NCBI GenBank assembly: GCA_900469345.1
Contig: UBWZ01000016.1
Coordinates: 124,001-188,000, forward strand
DNA: 64,000 nucleotides
Direction of reading: 5' to 3'
Origin: Hyphomicrobiales bacterium
GTDB lineage: Bacteria; Pseudomonadota; Alphaproteobacteria; Rhizobiales; Rhizobiaceae
The translations under genes were made by a program, and so were the position numbers. Below are positions 44,112 through 52,379 of this stretch, piece after piece (within the stretch, counting starts at the first letter, position 1; every line of letters begins with the position of its first letter). The notes beneath the pieces were generated by a model, which searched no databases, had not been told where the DNA came from, and saw only the letters and a list, made by a program, of their open reading frames with translations.

Positions 44112-45122
44112 TTAGAACATGTGCTGCTTGTAGGTCGCCTTGTCGGCGAGAACCATGCCGTTGCCGACGATCAGCATGCCTTCGCCGGCACCCTTCTTCA
44201 CGGTCACCTTGCTGTAGCCCTCGACGCCGAGGTCCATGCCGTCGGTGACCGGCTTCTTTTCGAGCAGCAGCTTGGCGACCGCGTTCATCGCCATGCCGGC
44301 CTTCTGCGGATCCCAGAAGCCGATTGCGGTGATCGCGCCGGATTCGAGAAGGTCAGCGGAAGGATTGGGCAGGCCGGTGCCGACCAGGCAGATCTTGCCG
44401 GACAGGCCGGCCTCGTCGATCGCACGACCGACGCCCAGCACGTCATTGCCGGCCGAGGTCTGGAAGCCCTTGATGTCGGGGTGCTTGCGCAGGATTTCCT
44501 TGGCCTTTTCGTAGGTCGCGTTGGCATCGTCGAAGGATTCGTTGTTCGGATCGACGAGCTGCATGTCCGGATGCTTCTTGGCGTTTGCTTCGCCGGCACC
44601 CACCCACTGCAGATGCGTGCGGCTGCCGAGCGAGCCGACGAAGGTCGTCCACTTGCCCTTGTTGCCCATGCATTCCGCCAGGCGTGCGTTGAGCGCCGTG
44701 CCGTAGTCGGCGTTGTCGAAGGCTTCGACGTCGGCCTGGGTGTTTTTCTGGTTGTCGGCCTCATGGGTGACGACGACGATACCACGGTCCATGGCGCGCT
44801 TCAGCGTGCCTTCGATCACGGCCGGATCCATCGGAACGACGGCAAGTGCGTTGACGCCCTTGGCCACCAGGTCCTGGATGATCTGCAGCTGCTGTGCCGC
44901 GTCGGCGGTCGCCGGGCCGCTCTGGGTCGCAACGACGTCCGGGTTGGCCTTCTGGTAGGCCACGACGCCCGTGTTCATCCGGTCGAACCACGGAATGCCG
45001 CTGATCTTCACGACCGTGGCGATGACCGGCTTCTGCTGGGCCATCAGTGTCCCGGCGGTGCCGGCCATAAGGGCGGCGACCGTGGCAGCGGCGATGAGGA
45101 TGTGCTTGGATGCTGTTTTCAT
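44112..45122 (-). CDS. Periplasmic sugar-binding protein (RhaS/LsrB-like)
   Basis: 336 residues with a Sec signal ending near TLMA/QQK at about 28. The mature part (VVKISGIPWFDRMNTGVVAYQK, IIQDLVAKGVNALAVVPMDP, VVTHEADN) is of the rhamnose/AI-2 branch of type I sugar-binding proteins. GGAGGAG precedes the ATG at 45122. No AI-2 kinase or processing genes are present, so a sugar or polyol ligand is more likely than a signalling molecule. Confidence 0.9.
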   Translation of the reverse strand: MKTASKHILIAAATVAALMAGTAGTLMAQQKPVIATVVKISGIPWFDRMNTGVVAYQKANPDVVATQSGPATADAAQQLQIIQDLVAKGVNALAVVPMDPAVIEGTLKRAMDRGIVVVTHEADNQKNTQADVEAFDNADYGTALNARLAECMGNKGKWTTFVGSLGSRTHLQWVGAGEANAKKHPDMQLVDPNNESFDDANATYEKAKEILRKHPDIKGFQTSAGNDVLGVGRAIDEAGLSGKICLVGTGLPNPSADLLESGAITAIGFWDPQKAGMAMNAVAKLLLEKKPVTDGMDLGVEGYSKVTVKKGAGEGMLIVGNGMVLADKATYKQHMF

Positions 45123-45145
45123 TTTTGTCTCCTCCACGAGATCCC

Positions 45146-46177
45146 TCAGTTGCTGGGCTTCGGTGCCTGAGGGCTTGGCCCCGAAGATTTGTGCTGCCCT
45201 TTGAAGGGCACCAGGAAGCCGGCGACATCGTAGCGGCCGACGGCAAGAAAGGTCAGGAGCAGAAGCCCCCAGGCGAAGTCGCGCACAAAGTTCGACAGAC
45301 CGCCAAAGTTGAGAAGGCTCGACATCAGCTGCAGCGCGATCGCGCTCAGGACCACGCAGATCACCCGTCCGTAACCGCCTTCGGGCTTTACGCCCGCCAT
45401 GACGACGACGAGGATGGCGATCAGCAGGTAGGAGCTGCCGTAATCATATTTCACGTTGACGTTGCGCGCGGCGATGATCATGCCGGCCAGACCCGACAGC
45501 GTGCCGCTGATGGCGTAGGTGGCGACCAGAATGCCGGTGCGCGGAAAGCCTGCATAGACGGCGGCCTTGGGGTTGGTGCCCATCAGCATCAGCCACAGCC
45601 CATAAGGGGTGAATTTGAGCACGGCAGCGATCACGGCAGCGATGACGGCGAAGATCAGGAAGCCGATGGGTAGGCCGAGAAGCATGTCGTTGCCGATCCG
45701 GGACAACAGATCGGGGCTGCCGACCGTAACGGCCTTGCCGCCCGACACCACGACAGCCAGACCCATGAACGCCATCTGGGTGCCGAGCGTGCACAGGATC
45801 GGCGTGATGTTGAGCTTGGAGATGAGCAGCCCGTTGATCACGCCGCCAACAAGGCCGATGCCGACGGTCATGGCCATGAACGTCAGGCTGAACGCTGTCT
45901 CATTGTCTGTCGCGGACAGGAACGACGAGACGATGACTGCCGAGAGAACGCCAGACAGGTTTGCGAGCGCGATGCCCGACAGGTCGATACCACCATTGCC
46001 GGCGCACATGGCCAGCATGACGCCGATCGCCAGAAGTCCGATTTCCGGGACCTGGCTTGCCATGGACTGGAAGTTAAACAGCGAGAGGAAGGTGCCGCCG
46101 GAGATGACGGCGCCAACGACAAGCAGGGCGACATTGATCACGACGAGCATGATCAGCTGTTCGCTGGTTTTGTGCAT
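45146..46177 (-). CDS. Ribose/AI-2-type ABC transporter permease (RbsC/LsrC-like)
   Basis: 343 residues, hydrophobic, with GNGGIDLSGIALANL near 60-75. It is the first gene of the leftward operon; GGAGGAG lies ahead of the ATG at 46177 and a perfect palindromic operator sits just beyond. It pairs with the second permease downstream. Confidence 0.9.
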   Translation of the reverse strand: MHKTSEQLIMLVVINVALLVVGAVISGGTFLSLFNFQSMASQVPEIGLLAIGVMLAMCAGNGGIDLSGIALANLSGVLSAVIVSSFLSATDNETAFSLTFMAMTVGIGLVGGVINGLLISKLNITPILCTLGTQMAFMGLAVVVSGGKAVTVGSPDLLSRIGNDMLLGLPIGFLIFAVIAAVIAAVLKFTPYGLWLMLMGTNPKAAVYAGFPRTGILVATYAISGTLSGLAGMIIAARNVNVKYDYGSSYLLIAILVVVMAGVKPEGGYGRVICVVLSAIALQLMSSLLNFGGLSNFVRDFAWGLLLLTFLAVGRYDVAGFLVPFKGQHKSSGPSPQAPKPSN

Positions 46178-46190
46178 GGTCTCCTCCCAT

Positions 46191-46201
46191 GTTTAGTAAA
46201 C
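46191..46201. promoter_or_regulatory. LacI-type operator GTTTAGTAAAC (operon-proximal)
   Basis: A perfect 11-bp palindrome centred on G at 46196, only 13 nt upstream of the first permease start. The identical sequence recurs at 46324-46334 next to the lacI gene. Repression of the importer/dhaKL operon is the likely role. Confidence 0.7.
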
Positions 46202-46211
46202 AAGCGCGAGC

Positions 46212-46220
46212 TTTACTAAA
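46212..46220. promoter_or_regulatory. Additional operator-like site TTTACTAAA
   Basis: A 9-bp palindrome differing from the core of the two perfect operators only at the central base. It lies 10 nt beyond the operon-proximal operator and may help cooperative binding by the LacI-type regulator. Confidence 0.45.
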
Positions 46221-46323
46221 TGGCTACCAAGGGATTTTGCAGTTGGCAAGAGGGTATTTTAGCGGATTTCCCGGTTGCGGCCGCTAACGATTTGACCTAA
46301 CCCTACTAAATATCCGCGGTTTC

Positions 46324-46334
46324 GTTTAGTAAAC
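46324..46334. promoter_or_regulatory. LacI-type operator GTTTAGTAAAC (regulator-proximal)
   Basis: A second exact copy of the palindrome, 35 nt upstream of the LacI-family start codon and 133 bp centre to centre from the other copy. It fits autoregulation and DNA looping between two operators. Confidence 0.7.
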
Positions 46335-46369
46335 GTAGCCGCCCTCAAAATGCGTTCGGCAGGAATTCC

Positions 46370-47467
46370 ATGCCTATGGCAGGCAAGAAGTCACTGACAA
46401 TCCGGGATATTGCGGATGCCGCCAGCGTCTCGCCGGCAACCGTGTCGCTCGTGCTGAACGGCAAGGGAGAGATCTCGAGTGTAACGCGCGCGCGGGTGCT
46501 GGAAGCGGTCGCCAAACTGAAATACGTGCCGCGCAGTTCGAAGACCGGCGGCGATGTCGGCGAAAAACTTCGCTTCCTGAAAATCGCCAAGCACGGCCAT
46601 ACGGTCAATCGCGACCACAGCGTCTTCATCTCGGACTATATCGACGGCATGTCGGCTGAAGCGACACGCCGCAACTACAGCCTCGAAGTGGTCAGTTTCG
46701 AGGGCCAGCCGATCAGCGCTGTCGTGGAGTCGCTTGCCGGCGCGCCGGTCAGCGGCATCATCGCGCTCGGCACCGAGCTTTCCGAGGCCGATATCGAGCT
46801 CATTCAGGGCATTGGCTTGCCGACGGTCTTCATCGACACGTTCTGCGACGTCGTCGATGCCAATTTCGTCGACATGAACAATGAGGACGCCGTCTACAAG
46901 GTTCTGTCGCGCTTCAAGCAGCAGGGTTTCGAGCGTATCGGTCTTGTCGCCAGCCATGTCGGCACGACGAATTTCCGGCTTCGACAGGATGCGTTCTTCA
47001 AGAACATGACGCGCCTCGACCTTAAGGTCCAGGAAAGCAACGTGATCTCGGTCGAATCCACCTATGACGGCGCCTACGGCGACACGCTCGCGCTCCTGAA
47101 AAGCGGTATCGAGCTGGCGGACTGCTATTTCTGCACCAATGACATCATCGCCTACGGCTTCATGCGGGCGCTGAAGGAATTTGGCGTGCGCGTGCCGGAC
47201 GACGTCTGTGTCATCGGTTTCGACAACCTGCCGCAAAGCGCCACCTCGGATCCGGCGCTGACGACGATCGAAGTGTCGAAACGCAAGATCGGTTACCTGG
47301 CCGTGACCGTTCTCGACGATCTGATCAACGCTTCGGAGCCGCAGCCCTCTGTAAAAATACAGGTCGGCGCCGAGCTGGTGTTGCGTGCGAGCCATTCGAA
47401 GGAGACGGCACGGGTTGGGTCGGCGAAGCCAAGGCAATCTGCGCGTGCAAGGCTTCCGGCCGAATGA
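46370..47467 (+). CDS. LacI-family transcriptional regulator
   Basis: 365 residues. The DNA-binding head is LTIRDIADAASVSPATVSLVLNGKGEISSVTRARVLEAV, and a periplasmic-binding-type effector domain follows (GIIALGTELSEADI, VCVIGFDNLPQSA). It is divergent from the sugar importer/dhaKL operon and the gap contains perfect palindromic operators. The effector is probably the imported sugar or its phosphate. Confidence 0.94.
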   Translation: MPMAGKKSLTIRDIADAASVSPATVSLVLNGKGEISSVTRARVLEAVAKLKYVPRSSKTGGDVGEKLRFLKIAKHGHTVNRDHSVFISDYIDGMSAEATRRNYSLEVVSFEGQPISAVVESLAGAPVSGIIALGTELSEADIELIQGIGLPTVFIDTFCDVVDANFVDMNNEDAVYKVLSRFKQQGFERIGLVASHVGTTNFRLRQDAFFKNMTRLDLKVQESNVISVESTYDGAYGDTLALLKSGIELADCYFCTNDIIAYGFMRALKEFGVRVPDDVCVIGFDNLPQSATSDPALTTIEVSKRKIGYLAVTVLDDLINASEPQPSVKIQVGAELVLRASHSKETARVGSAKPRQSARARLPAE

Positions 47468-47536
47468 ATTGACTGACCGCGACCGGCCGGGAGGACACCG
47501 CTGGTCGCATGTCGTGGACTACAAGGGAGGATCACC

Positions 47537-48598
47537 ATGGAATATCGCACGCTGGGTAAGTCGGGCCTCAAGGTCTCGGAGATTGCCATGGGCACGTTTT
47601 CGTTCGGAGGCGTTGGCGCCTTCGCCAAGGTTGCCAGTCAGGACGTGCCGGACGCCAGGCGCCTCGTGGACGTCTGCATCGACGGCGGCGTGAACCTGTT
47701 CGACACGGCCAACATGTATTCACTCGGGCTATCCGAGGAAATCCTCGGTGAGGCTTTGAAAGGCAAGCGGGACAATGTGCTGATCTCGTCCAAGGCGCGG
47801 ATGCGGATCGGCGACGGCCCCAATGACGAGGGTACCTCGCGCTTCCACCTGATCCGCGAATGCGAGCGCAGCCTGAAACGGTTGCAGACCGATCACATCG
47901 ACATCTACCACATGCACGAATGGGATGGCGTGACGCCTCTCGAAGAGATGCTGTCGGCGCTCGACAGCCTGACCCGGGCCGGCAAGATCCGCTATATCGG
48001 CTGCTCCAACTATTCCGGCTGGCACATCATGAAGGCGCTTGGCCTGGCTGAGCAGCGACAGCTTCCCCGCTTCGTCACCCAGCAGATCCACTACACGCTG
48101 GAAGCCCGCGAGGCGGAGTACGAGTTGCTGCCAATCTCTGTCGATCAGGGGCTCGGTGTCACCGTCTGGAGCCCGCTTGCGGCCGGTCTTTTGTCCGGTG
48201 CCTTCGGACGCGATCGCGCGCCCGCCAAGTCGCGCCAGGCCGAAGGCTGGAGCGAGCCGCCGATCCGCGATCAGGATCGGCTGTGGGCAATCGTCGACGT
48301 GCTGGACGAGATCGCTGCCGCCCGCGGGGTGACCGCGGCGCAGGTTGCGCTCGCCTGGACGCTGTCGCGGCCGGCGATCTGCTCGCTGGTCGTCGGCGGG
48401 CTGACCGAGCAGCACTTCCGCGAGAACATCGCCGCCGTCGATCTGAAGCTGGGCGCCGAAGAGCTTGAGCGGCTGAACCAGGTGAGCCGCGCGCCCTACA
48501 TCTATCCCTACTGGCACCAGCACAACTTTGCCTCCGACCGGTTCAGTGCCGGGGATTGGGCGCTCCATCAAAGCTATGAGGATCTCGGTCCGGTGTGA
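47537..48598 (+). CDS. Aldo/keto reductase
   Basis: 353 residues. The catalytic tetrad is recognisable: Asp and Tyr in FDTANMYS (about 55-62), Lys in ISSKAR and His in YHMHEWD near 125. The NADPH-binding end is ICSLVVGGLTEQHFRENI. GGGAGGA precedes the ATG. It follows the LacI gene in the same direction and may interconvert a sugar aldehyde or ketone and its alcohol in the pathway served by dhaKL. Confidence 0.9.
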   Translation: MEYRTLGKSGLKVSEIAMGTFSFGGVGAFAKVASQDVPDARRLVDVCIDGGVNLFDTANMYSLGLSEEILGEALKGKRDNVLISSKARMRIGDGPNDEGTSRFHLIRECERSLKRLQTDHIDIYHMHEWDGVTPLEEMLSALDSLTRAGKIRYIGCSNYSGWHIMKALGLAEQRQLPRFVTQQIHYTLEAREAEYELLPISVDQGLGVTVWSPLAAGLLSGAFGRDRAPAKSRQAEGWSEPPIRDQDRLWAIVDVLDEIAAARGVTAAQVALAWTLSRPAICSLVVGGLTEQHFRENIAAVDLKLGAEELERLNQVSRAPYIYPYWHQHNFASDRFSAGDWALHQSYEDLGPV

Positions 48599-48704
48599 AG
48601 GCGTCAAGCGGCCAAGCTTGCCCGGCGCGGCTGGTTTGAAAAACCGAATCGCGGTAGCTGTAACATTCATTGACACAACAATACTGAGCTGTCAGTGAGA
48701 TCGC

Positions 48705-51700
48705 ATGGCACAACGTCAATCCCGCAATGTTTCGCTGACCCCCGAGCTCGAGGGTTTCATCAATGACAGCTTGGCAACCGGCGACTACGCCAATGCCAGC
48801 GAGGTCGTGCGCGCTGCCCTTTGCAGCCTGCGCGACAGCAGCGTTGCGCCGCGTGCAGGCGGGACGGACTGGCTCAAAGGCGGCGGGGAATGCGGCGAAC
48901 TCATCCGCTCCAAGGATTGGCACAAGAGCCTCGCCGGCCCCATCGAAGGCTGGAGCATCGAAATGCGGGCGACGGTGGCCAACATCGTCAACTCCCCGGT
49001 CGCCAAAGTTCTGATGTGGGGGGCTCACCATGTCATGATCTACAATGACGCCTACCGTGAAATTGCCGGGGATCGTCATCCCATGGCCCTCGGGACGCCC
49101 GTGGCTGCGGCATTCCCGGAGGTATGGGACTGGAACCGGGCCATCATAGAGACGGTCACGCGCGGAGAGACGGTCTCGCACCACGACCAGCCGATTGTGT
49201 TCAACCGCGCCAAAGGTCCCGAAACCCTTTATCTCGATCTTTTCTACACACCCGTCTACGACGCTGACGGCGCCGTCGGAGGCGTCATGTGTACGATCGT
49301 CGACAACAGTGCGCGGGTTTCCGCCGAGATCCGCCTGGCAGAACGCGAAGCAGAATTGCGTCGCGTCACGGATGCCGTGCCGATGCTGATCTCCTATGTG
49401 GACCACGATCACATCTACCGCTTCGCCAACGGCACCTACAGGGATTGGTTTGGCGTCAACCCGGACAGCATGGTCGGTCGCCATGTGCGTGATGTGATCG
49501 GCGATTCCGCCTACAATGACCGCCGGGAATCGATCGCCAAGGGCCTGGCAGGAGAAACTCTCGTCGCCGAGACAGACATGCCGCACCGCGACGGTGGCGC
49601 GCGCAGGCTCGAGATCCGCTACGTTCCCCATATCGAGCCGGATGGGTCGGTTCCGGGTGTCTACATCCTGGGCATCGATGTCCAGGAGCGAGCACAGCGA
49701 GAAGCGGCGCTCGCGATCAGCAACAGCCGGTTTCGGACCGCCATGGATGCGGTGCACGGTGTGTTGTGGACCAACAGCCCCGACGGAAAGATGATCGGCG
49801 AGCAGCATGGCTGGGCAAACCTGACGGGCCAGACGCCGGAAGAATACCAGAACTATGGCTGGTCCAGTGCCGTGCATCCGGATGACGTGGCGGCGACCAT
49901 CGAAGCATGGCAGACCGCAGTCGCGACCAAGAGCATGTTCGTGCATGAGCACCGGGTGCGACGGCATGATGGCGTCTGGCGCCAGTACACCATCCGCAGC
50001 CTGCCGATCCTCGACGCTGCAGGCAATATCGTCGAGTGGGTCGGCGTTCATACCGACATCACGCACCAGCGTGCGGCCGAGGCGGCGCTGCGCGAGCAGG
50101 CGGAAATACTCGTGCGGCAGGTGCGGCATCGCGAACGCGCCGAAGACCAGTTGCGTCAGGTCAACGAAAATCTCGAAGCCCGGGTCATTGCCGAGATCGA
50201 CGAGCGGCGGATGGCAGAGGCCAAGCTTGCCCAGTCTCAGAAGATGGAGACCGTCGGCAAGCTGACCGGTGGCGTCGCCCATGACTTCAACAACCTGCTG
50301 CAGGTCGTTTCCGGTAACCTGCAGTTGCTGGCCAAGGACATTGCCGGTAATGCCCGCGCGGAAAAGCGGGTATCGAACGCGATGGCGGGCGTGGCACGGG
50401 GTTCGAAGCTGGCCAGCCAGCTTCTGGCGTTCGGCCGCCGCCAGGCGCTGGAGCCGAAGGTCATCAACATCAGCCGCTTCGTGCGCGGCATGGACGACAT
50501 GCTGCGCCGAGCCATCGGCGAAGCGATCGAGGTGGAAACGGTCGTCGCCGGCGGTCTCTGGAACACGTTCATCGATCCGGCTCAGGTCGAGAACGCCCTT
50601 CTCAATCTTGCGATCAATGCCCGCGATGCGATGGACGGTCGCGGCAAGCTGACGATCGAGCTTGGCAACGCCCATCTCGATGACACCTATGCGCTTTCCC
50701 ATGACGAGGTCACACCGGGCCAGTACGTGATGCTCGCCGTCAGCGATACGGGCTCCGGCATGTCGCCGGACATCATCGAAAAGGTGTTCGAGCCGTTCTT
50801 CTCGACCAAGGCCGAGGGGAAAGGTTCCGGGCTTGGCCTGTCGATGGTCTACGGCTTCGTCAAGCAGTCCGGCGGACACGTCAAAATTTATTCGGAAGTC
50901 GGCGAAGGCACCACGATCAAGCTCTATCTGCCGCGTGCCCTGCAGTCCGAGGACGTCGAGGTTGCCGTCGATAACGGTCCGATCGCTGGCGGCACTGAAA
51001 CGGTGCTGGTGGTCGAGGATGACGATGCCGTGCGCGAAACGGTGGTCGCGATGCTTTCCGACCTCGGCTATCGGGTTCTCAAGGCCGTCGACGCGGCAAG
51101 CGCGCTCATCGTGATCGAAAGCGGTATCCCGATCGACATGCTGTTTACCGACGTCGTCATGCCAGGCACGCTGAAAAGCCCTGAGCTGGCGCGCAAGGCG
51201 AAGGAGCGTCTTCCCAATATCGCCGTGCTCTTCACATCCGGCTATACCGAGAACTCGATTGTGCATGGCGGTAAACTCGATGCCGGCGTCGAGCTCCTGT
51301 CGAAGCCCTATACCCGTGAAGCGCTGGCGCGGAAGTTCCGTGCACTTCTCGGCAAGGGCAGCGAGATCTCGGCTCCAGTTCAGGCCGAACGCGGCGCCGC
51401 ACCGAGGCCGGCGGCTGCCGAGTCCAAACCCTTGGTTACCGCGCAGCTGACCGTTCTCCTGGTCGAAGACGACACCTTGATCCGCGTGAATACGGCGGAG
51501 ATACTGCAGGATGCGGGTTACATCGTCGTGGAGGCTGCCAGTGCCGAAGAAGCGATGGCGGCACTCGAGACCGTGCCCTTCGACGTCCTCGTCACCGACG
51601 TCAATCTGCCGGGGGCGTCTGGTCCAGAACTCGCCGGACGGGCGAGGTTGCTGCGTCCGTCTGCAGCCATCGTCTTTGCGACGGGCGATGCCACCAGCGT

Positions 51701-51848
51701 CAAGAACGAGGCCGGGGCCGGCGTGCTCAGCAAGCCGTACCACGCCACCGCGCTCATCGAGATGATCGGCGCCACATGGTCAACAGCGTCAAAACCGGCC
51801 GGCGAAGCGTCGCGGGCTGCGCAGACGCTGACGAAAGAGGAACGATAA
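48705..51848 (+). CDS. ParD-type antitoxin domain fused to a PAS hybrid histidine kinase with two receiver domains
   Basis: 1047 residues. Residues 1-45 read as a ribbon-helix-helix ParD antitoxin (RNVSLTPELEGFIND, GDYANASEVVRAALCSL). From about 55 a typical sensor kinase begins (WLKGGGECGELIRSKDW). PAS-like segments lie at about 75-200, 215-330 and 340-460, then a coiled linker. The phosphoacceptor is H526 (GGVAHDFNNLL), the ATPase has N (NLAINARDAMD), G1 (DTGSGM) and G2 (GKGSGLGLS) boxes, and the two receivers carry phosphorylatable Asp 816 (LFTDVVMP) and Asp 965 (VTDVNLP). No membrane span is seen, so it is cytoplasmic. No ParE toxin gene is adjacent. Confidence 0.9.
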   Translation: MAQRQSRNVSLTPELEGFINDSLATGDYANASEVVRAALCSLRDSSVAPRAGGTDWLKGGGECGELIRSKDWHKSLAGPIEGWSIEMRATVANIVNSPVAKVLMWGAHHVMIYNDAYREIAGDRHPMALGTPVAAAFPEVWDWNRAIIETVTRGETVSHHDQPIVFNRAKGPETLYLDLFYTPVYDADGAVGGVMCTIVDNSARVSAEIRLAEREAELRRVTDAVPMLISYVDHDHIYRFANGTYRDWFGVNPDSMVGRHVRDVIGDSAYNDRRESIAKGLAGETLVAETDMPHRDGGARRLEIRYVPHIEPDGSVPGVYILGIDVQERAQREAALAISNSRFRTAMDAVHGVLWTNSPDGKMIGEQHGWANLTGQTPEEYQNYGWSSAVHPDDVAATIEAWQTAVATKSMFVHEHRVRRHDGVWRQYTIRSLPILDAAGNIVEWVGVHTDITHQRAAEAALREQAEILVRQVRHRERAEDQLRQVNENLEARVIAEIDERRMAEAKLAQSQKMETVGKLTGGVAHDFNNLLQVVSGNLQLLAKDIAGNARAEKRVSNAMAGVARGSKLASQLLAFGRRQALEPKVINISRFVRGMDDMLRRAIGEAIEVETVVAGGLWNTFIDPAQVENALLNLAINARDAMDGRGKLTIELGNAHLDDTYALSHDEVTPGQYVMLAVSDTGSGMSPDIIEKVFEPFFSTKAEGKGSGLGLSMVYGFVKQSGGHVKIYSEVGEGTTIKLYLPRALQSEDVEVAVDNGPIAGGTETVLVVEDDDAVRETVVAMLSDLGYRVLKAVDAASALIVIESGIPIDMLFTDVVMPGTLKSPELARKAKERLPNIAVLFTSGYTENSIVHGGKLDAGVELLSKPYTREALARKFRALLGKGSEISAPVQAERGAAPRPAAAESKPLVTAQLTVLLVEDDTLIRVNTAEILQDAGYIVVEAASAEEAMAALETVPFDVLVTDVNLPGASGPELAGRARLLRPSAAIVFATGDATSVKNEAGAGVLSKPYHATALIEMIGATWSTASKPAGEASRAAQTLTKEER

Positions 51849-51879
51849 GGCTCAGCCGGTCGCTGGCTGAACCTTATCG
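51843..51879 (+). terminator. Long hairpin spanning the kinase stop codon
   Basis: CGATAAGG-C-TCAGCC (51843-51857) pairs with GGCTGA-A-CCTTATCG (51865-51879), 14 pairs and one mismatch, with a 7-nt loop. It includes the stop codon of the kinase gene. There is no T-run; it may be a 3' end structure. Confidence 0.45.
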
Positions 51880-51880
51880 A

Positions 51881-51931
51881 GAGCCGCCGTGAACGGGCTC
51901 GTCGATACGAGCGCCAGGCGCACGGCGGCTC
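51881..51931. repeat. Nested palindrome
   Basis: The outer arms GAGCCGCCGTG (51881-51891) and CACGGCGGCTC (51921-51931) are perfectly complementary. Inside them GCTCGT (51897-51902) pairs with ACGAGC (51907-51912) around CGAT. It directly follows the previous hairpin and resembles an intergenic palindromic repeat unit, possibly part of transcription termination. Confidence 0.5.
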
Positions 51932-52379
51932 AGCATGTCGCGGCTCCTGGCAATCGGTAACACGGCCCCCGGAACCCAGCTTCGGAGGCTGGTTCAGCCT
52001 TTCGCCGAACGCGCGGATGCTGATCGCTGGCCGGCGCTCTCCGCGATGATCAGATCACCGTCGCTGCCGAAGCTCTACTGGGCGGTTCCGGTGACGCGTC
52101 GATCCCCTTCAGGAATACAAACTTGAACGCCTTTCGGAAATGCTGCCGGCGTTAAAGCTACTCGGCGAGCAGATCGCCAGATCAGACTAGACCCTCCTAA
52201 TTCATAGCGTTCGATGGATGTCCCCAGCATCCTGACGCAGACCTTGCTCTGCGGTTCCAAGAGGTTCGTGCCGTCTGATCGCGGCTGCGCGGTGCCTTGG
52301 CGCTTTCCCGGTCCGCGTCATCGCGACGTTACACAAGGATCCTAAGGAGAGGTCATTCGGATGAATTGGAAAGCTGCCA
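51932..52379. other. Non-coding stretch of about 450 bases
   Basis: No convincing gene is present. One frame ends with EYKLERLSEMLPALKLLGEQIARSD followed by a stop at about 52191, which looks like the helical tail of a protein but has a stop codon shortly upstream and no start; it may be a gene remnant. The right end serves as leader of the PhnF-like regulator. No clear promoter could be assigned. Confidence 0.4.

Noticed and set aside
42454-46177. An AI-2 (Lsr) uptake system
   Set aside because: The binding protein and permeases resemble Lsr proteins, but no lsrK, lsrR, lsrF or lsrG genes are present and the partner enzymes are DhaK/DhaL, so a sugar or polyol is more likely.
48543-51743. 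A very long open frame (over 1000 codons) on the minus strand opposite the hybrid kinase
   Set aside because: It mirrors the codon pattern of the kinase in a GC-rich gene, has low-complexity arginine/histidine/aspartate-rich composition and shows no recognisable domain. The plus-strand protein is a clear kinase.
51935-52126. A 63-codon plus-strand frame in the gap before the PhnF-like gene
   Set aside because: There is no ribosome site, no recognisable motif and no neighbour support; it is more likely chance or remnant sequence.
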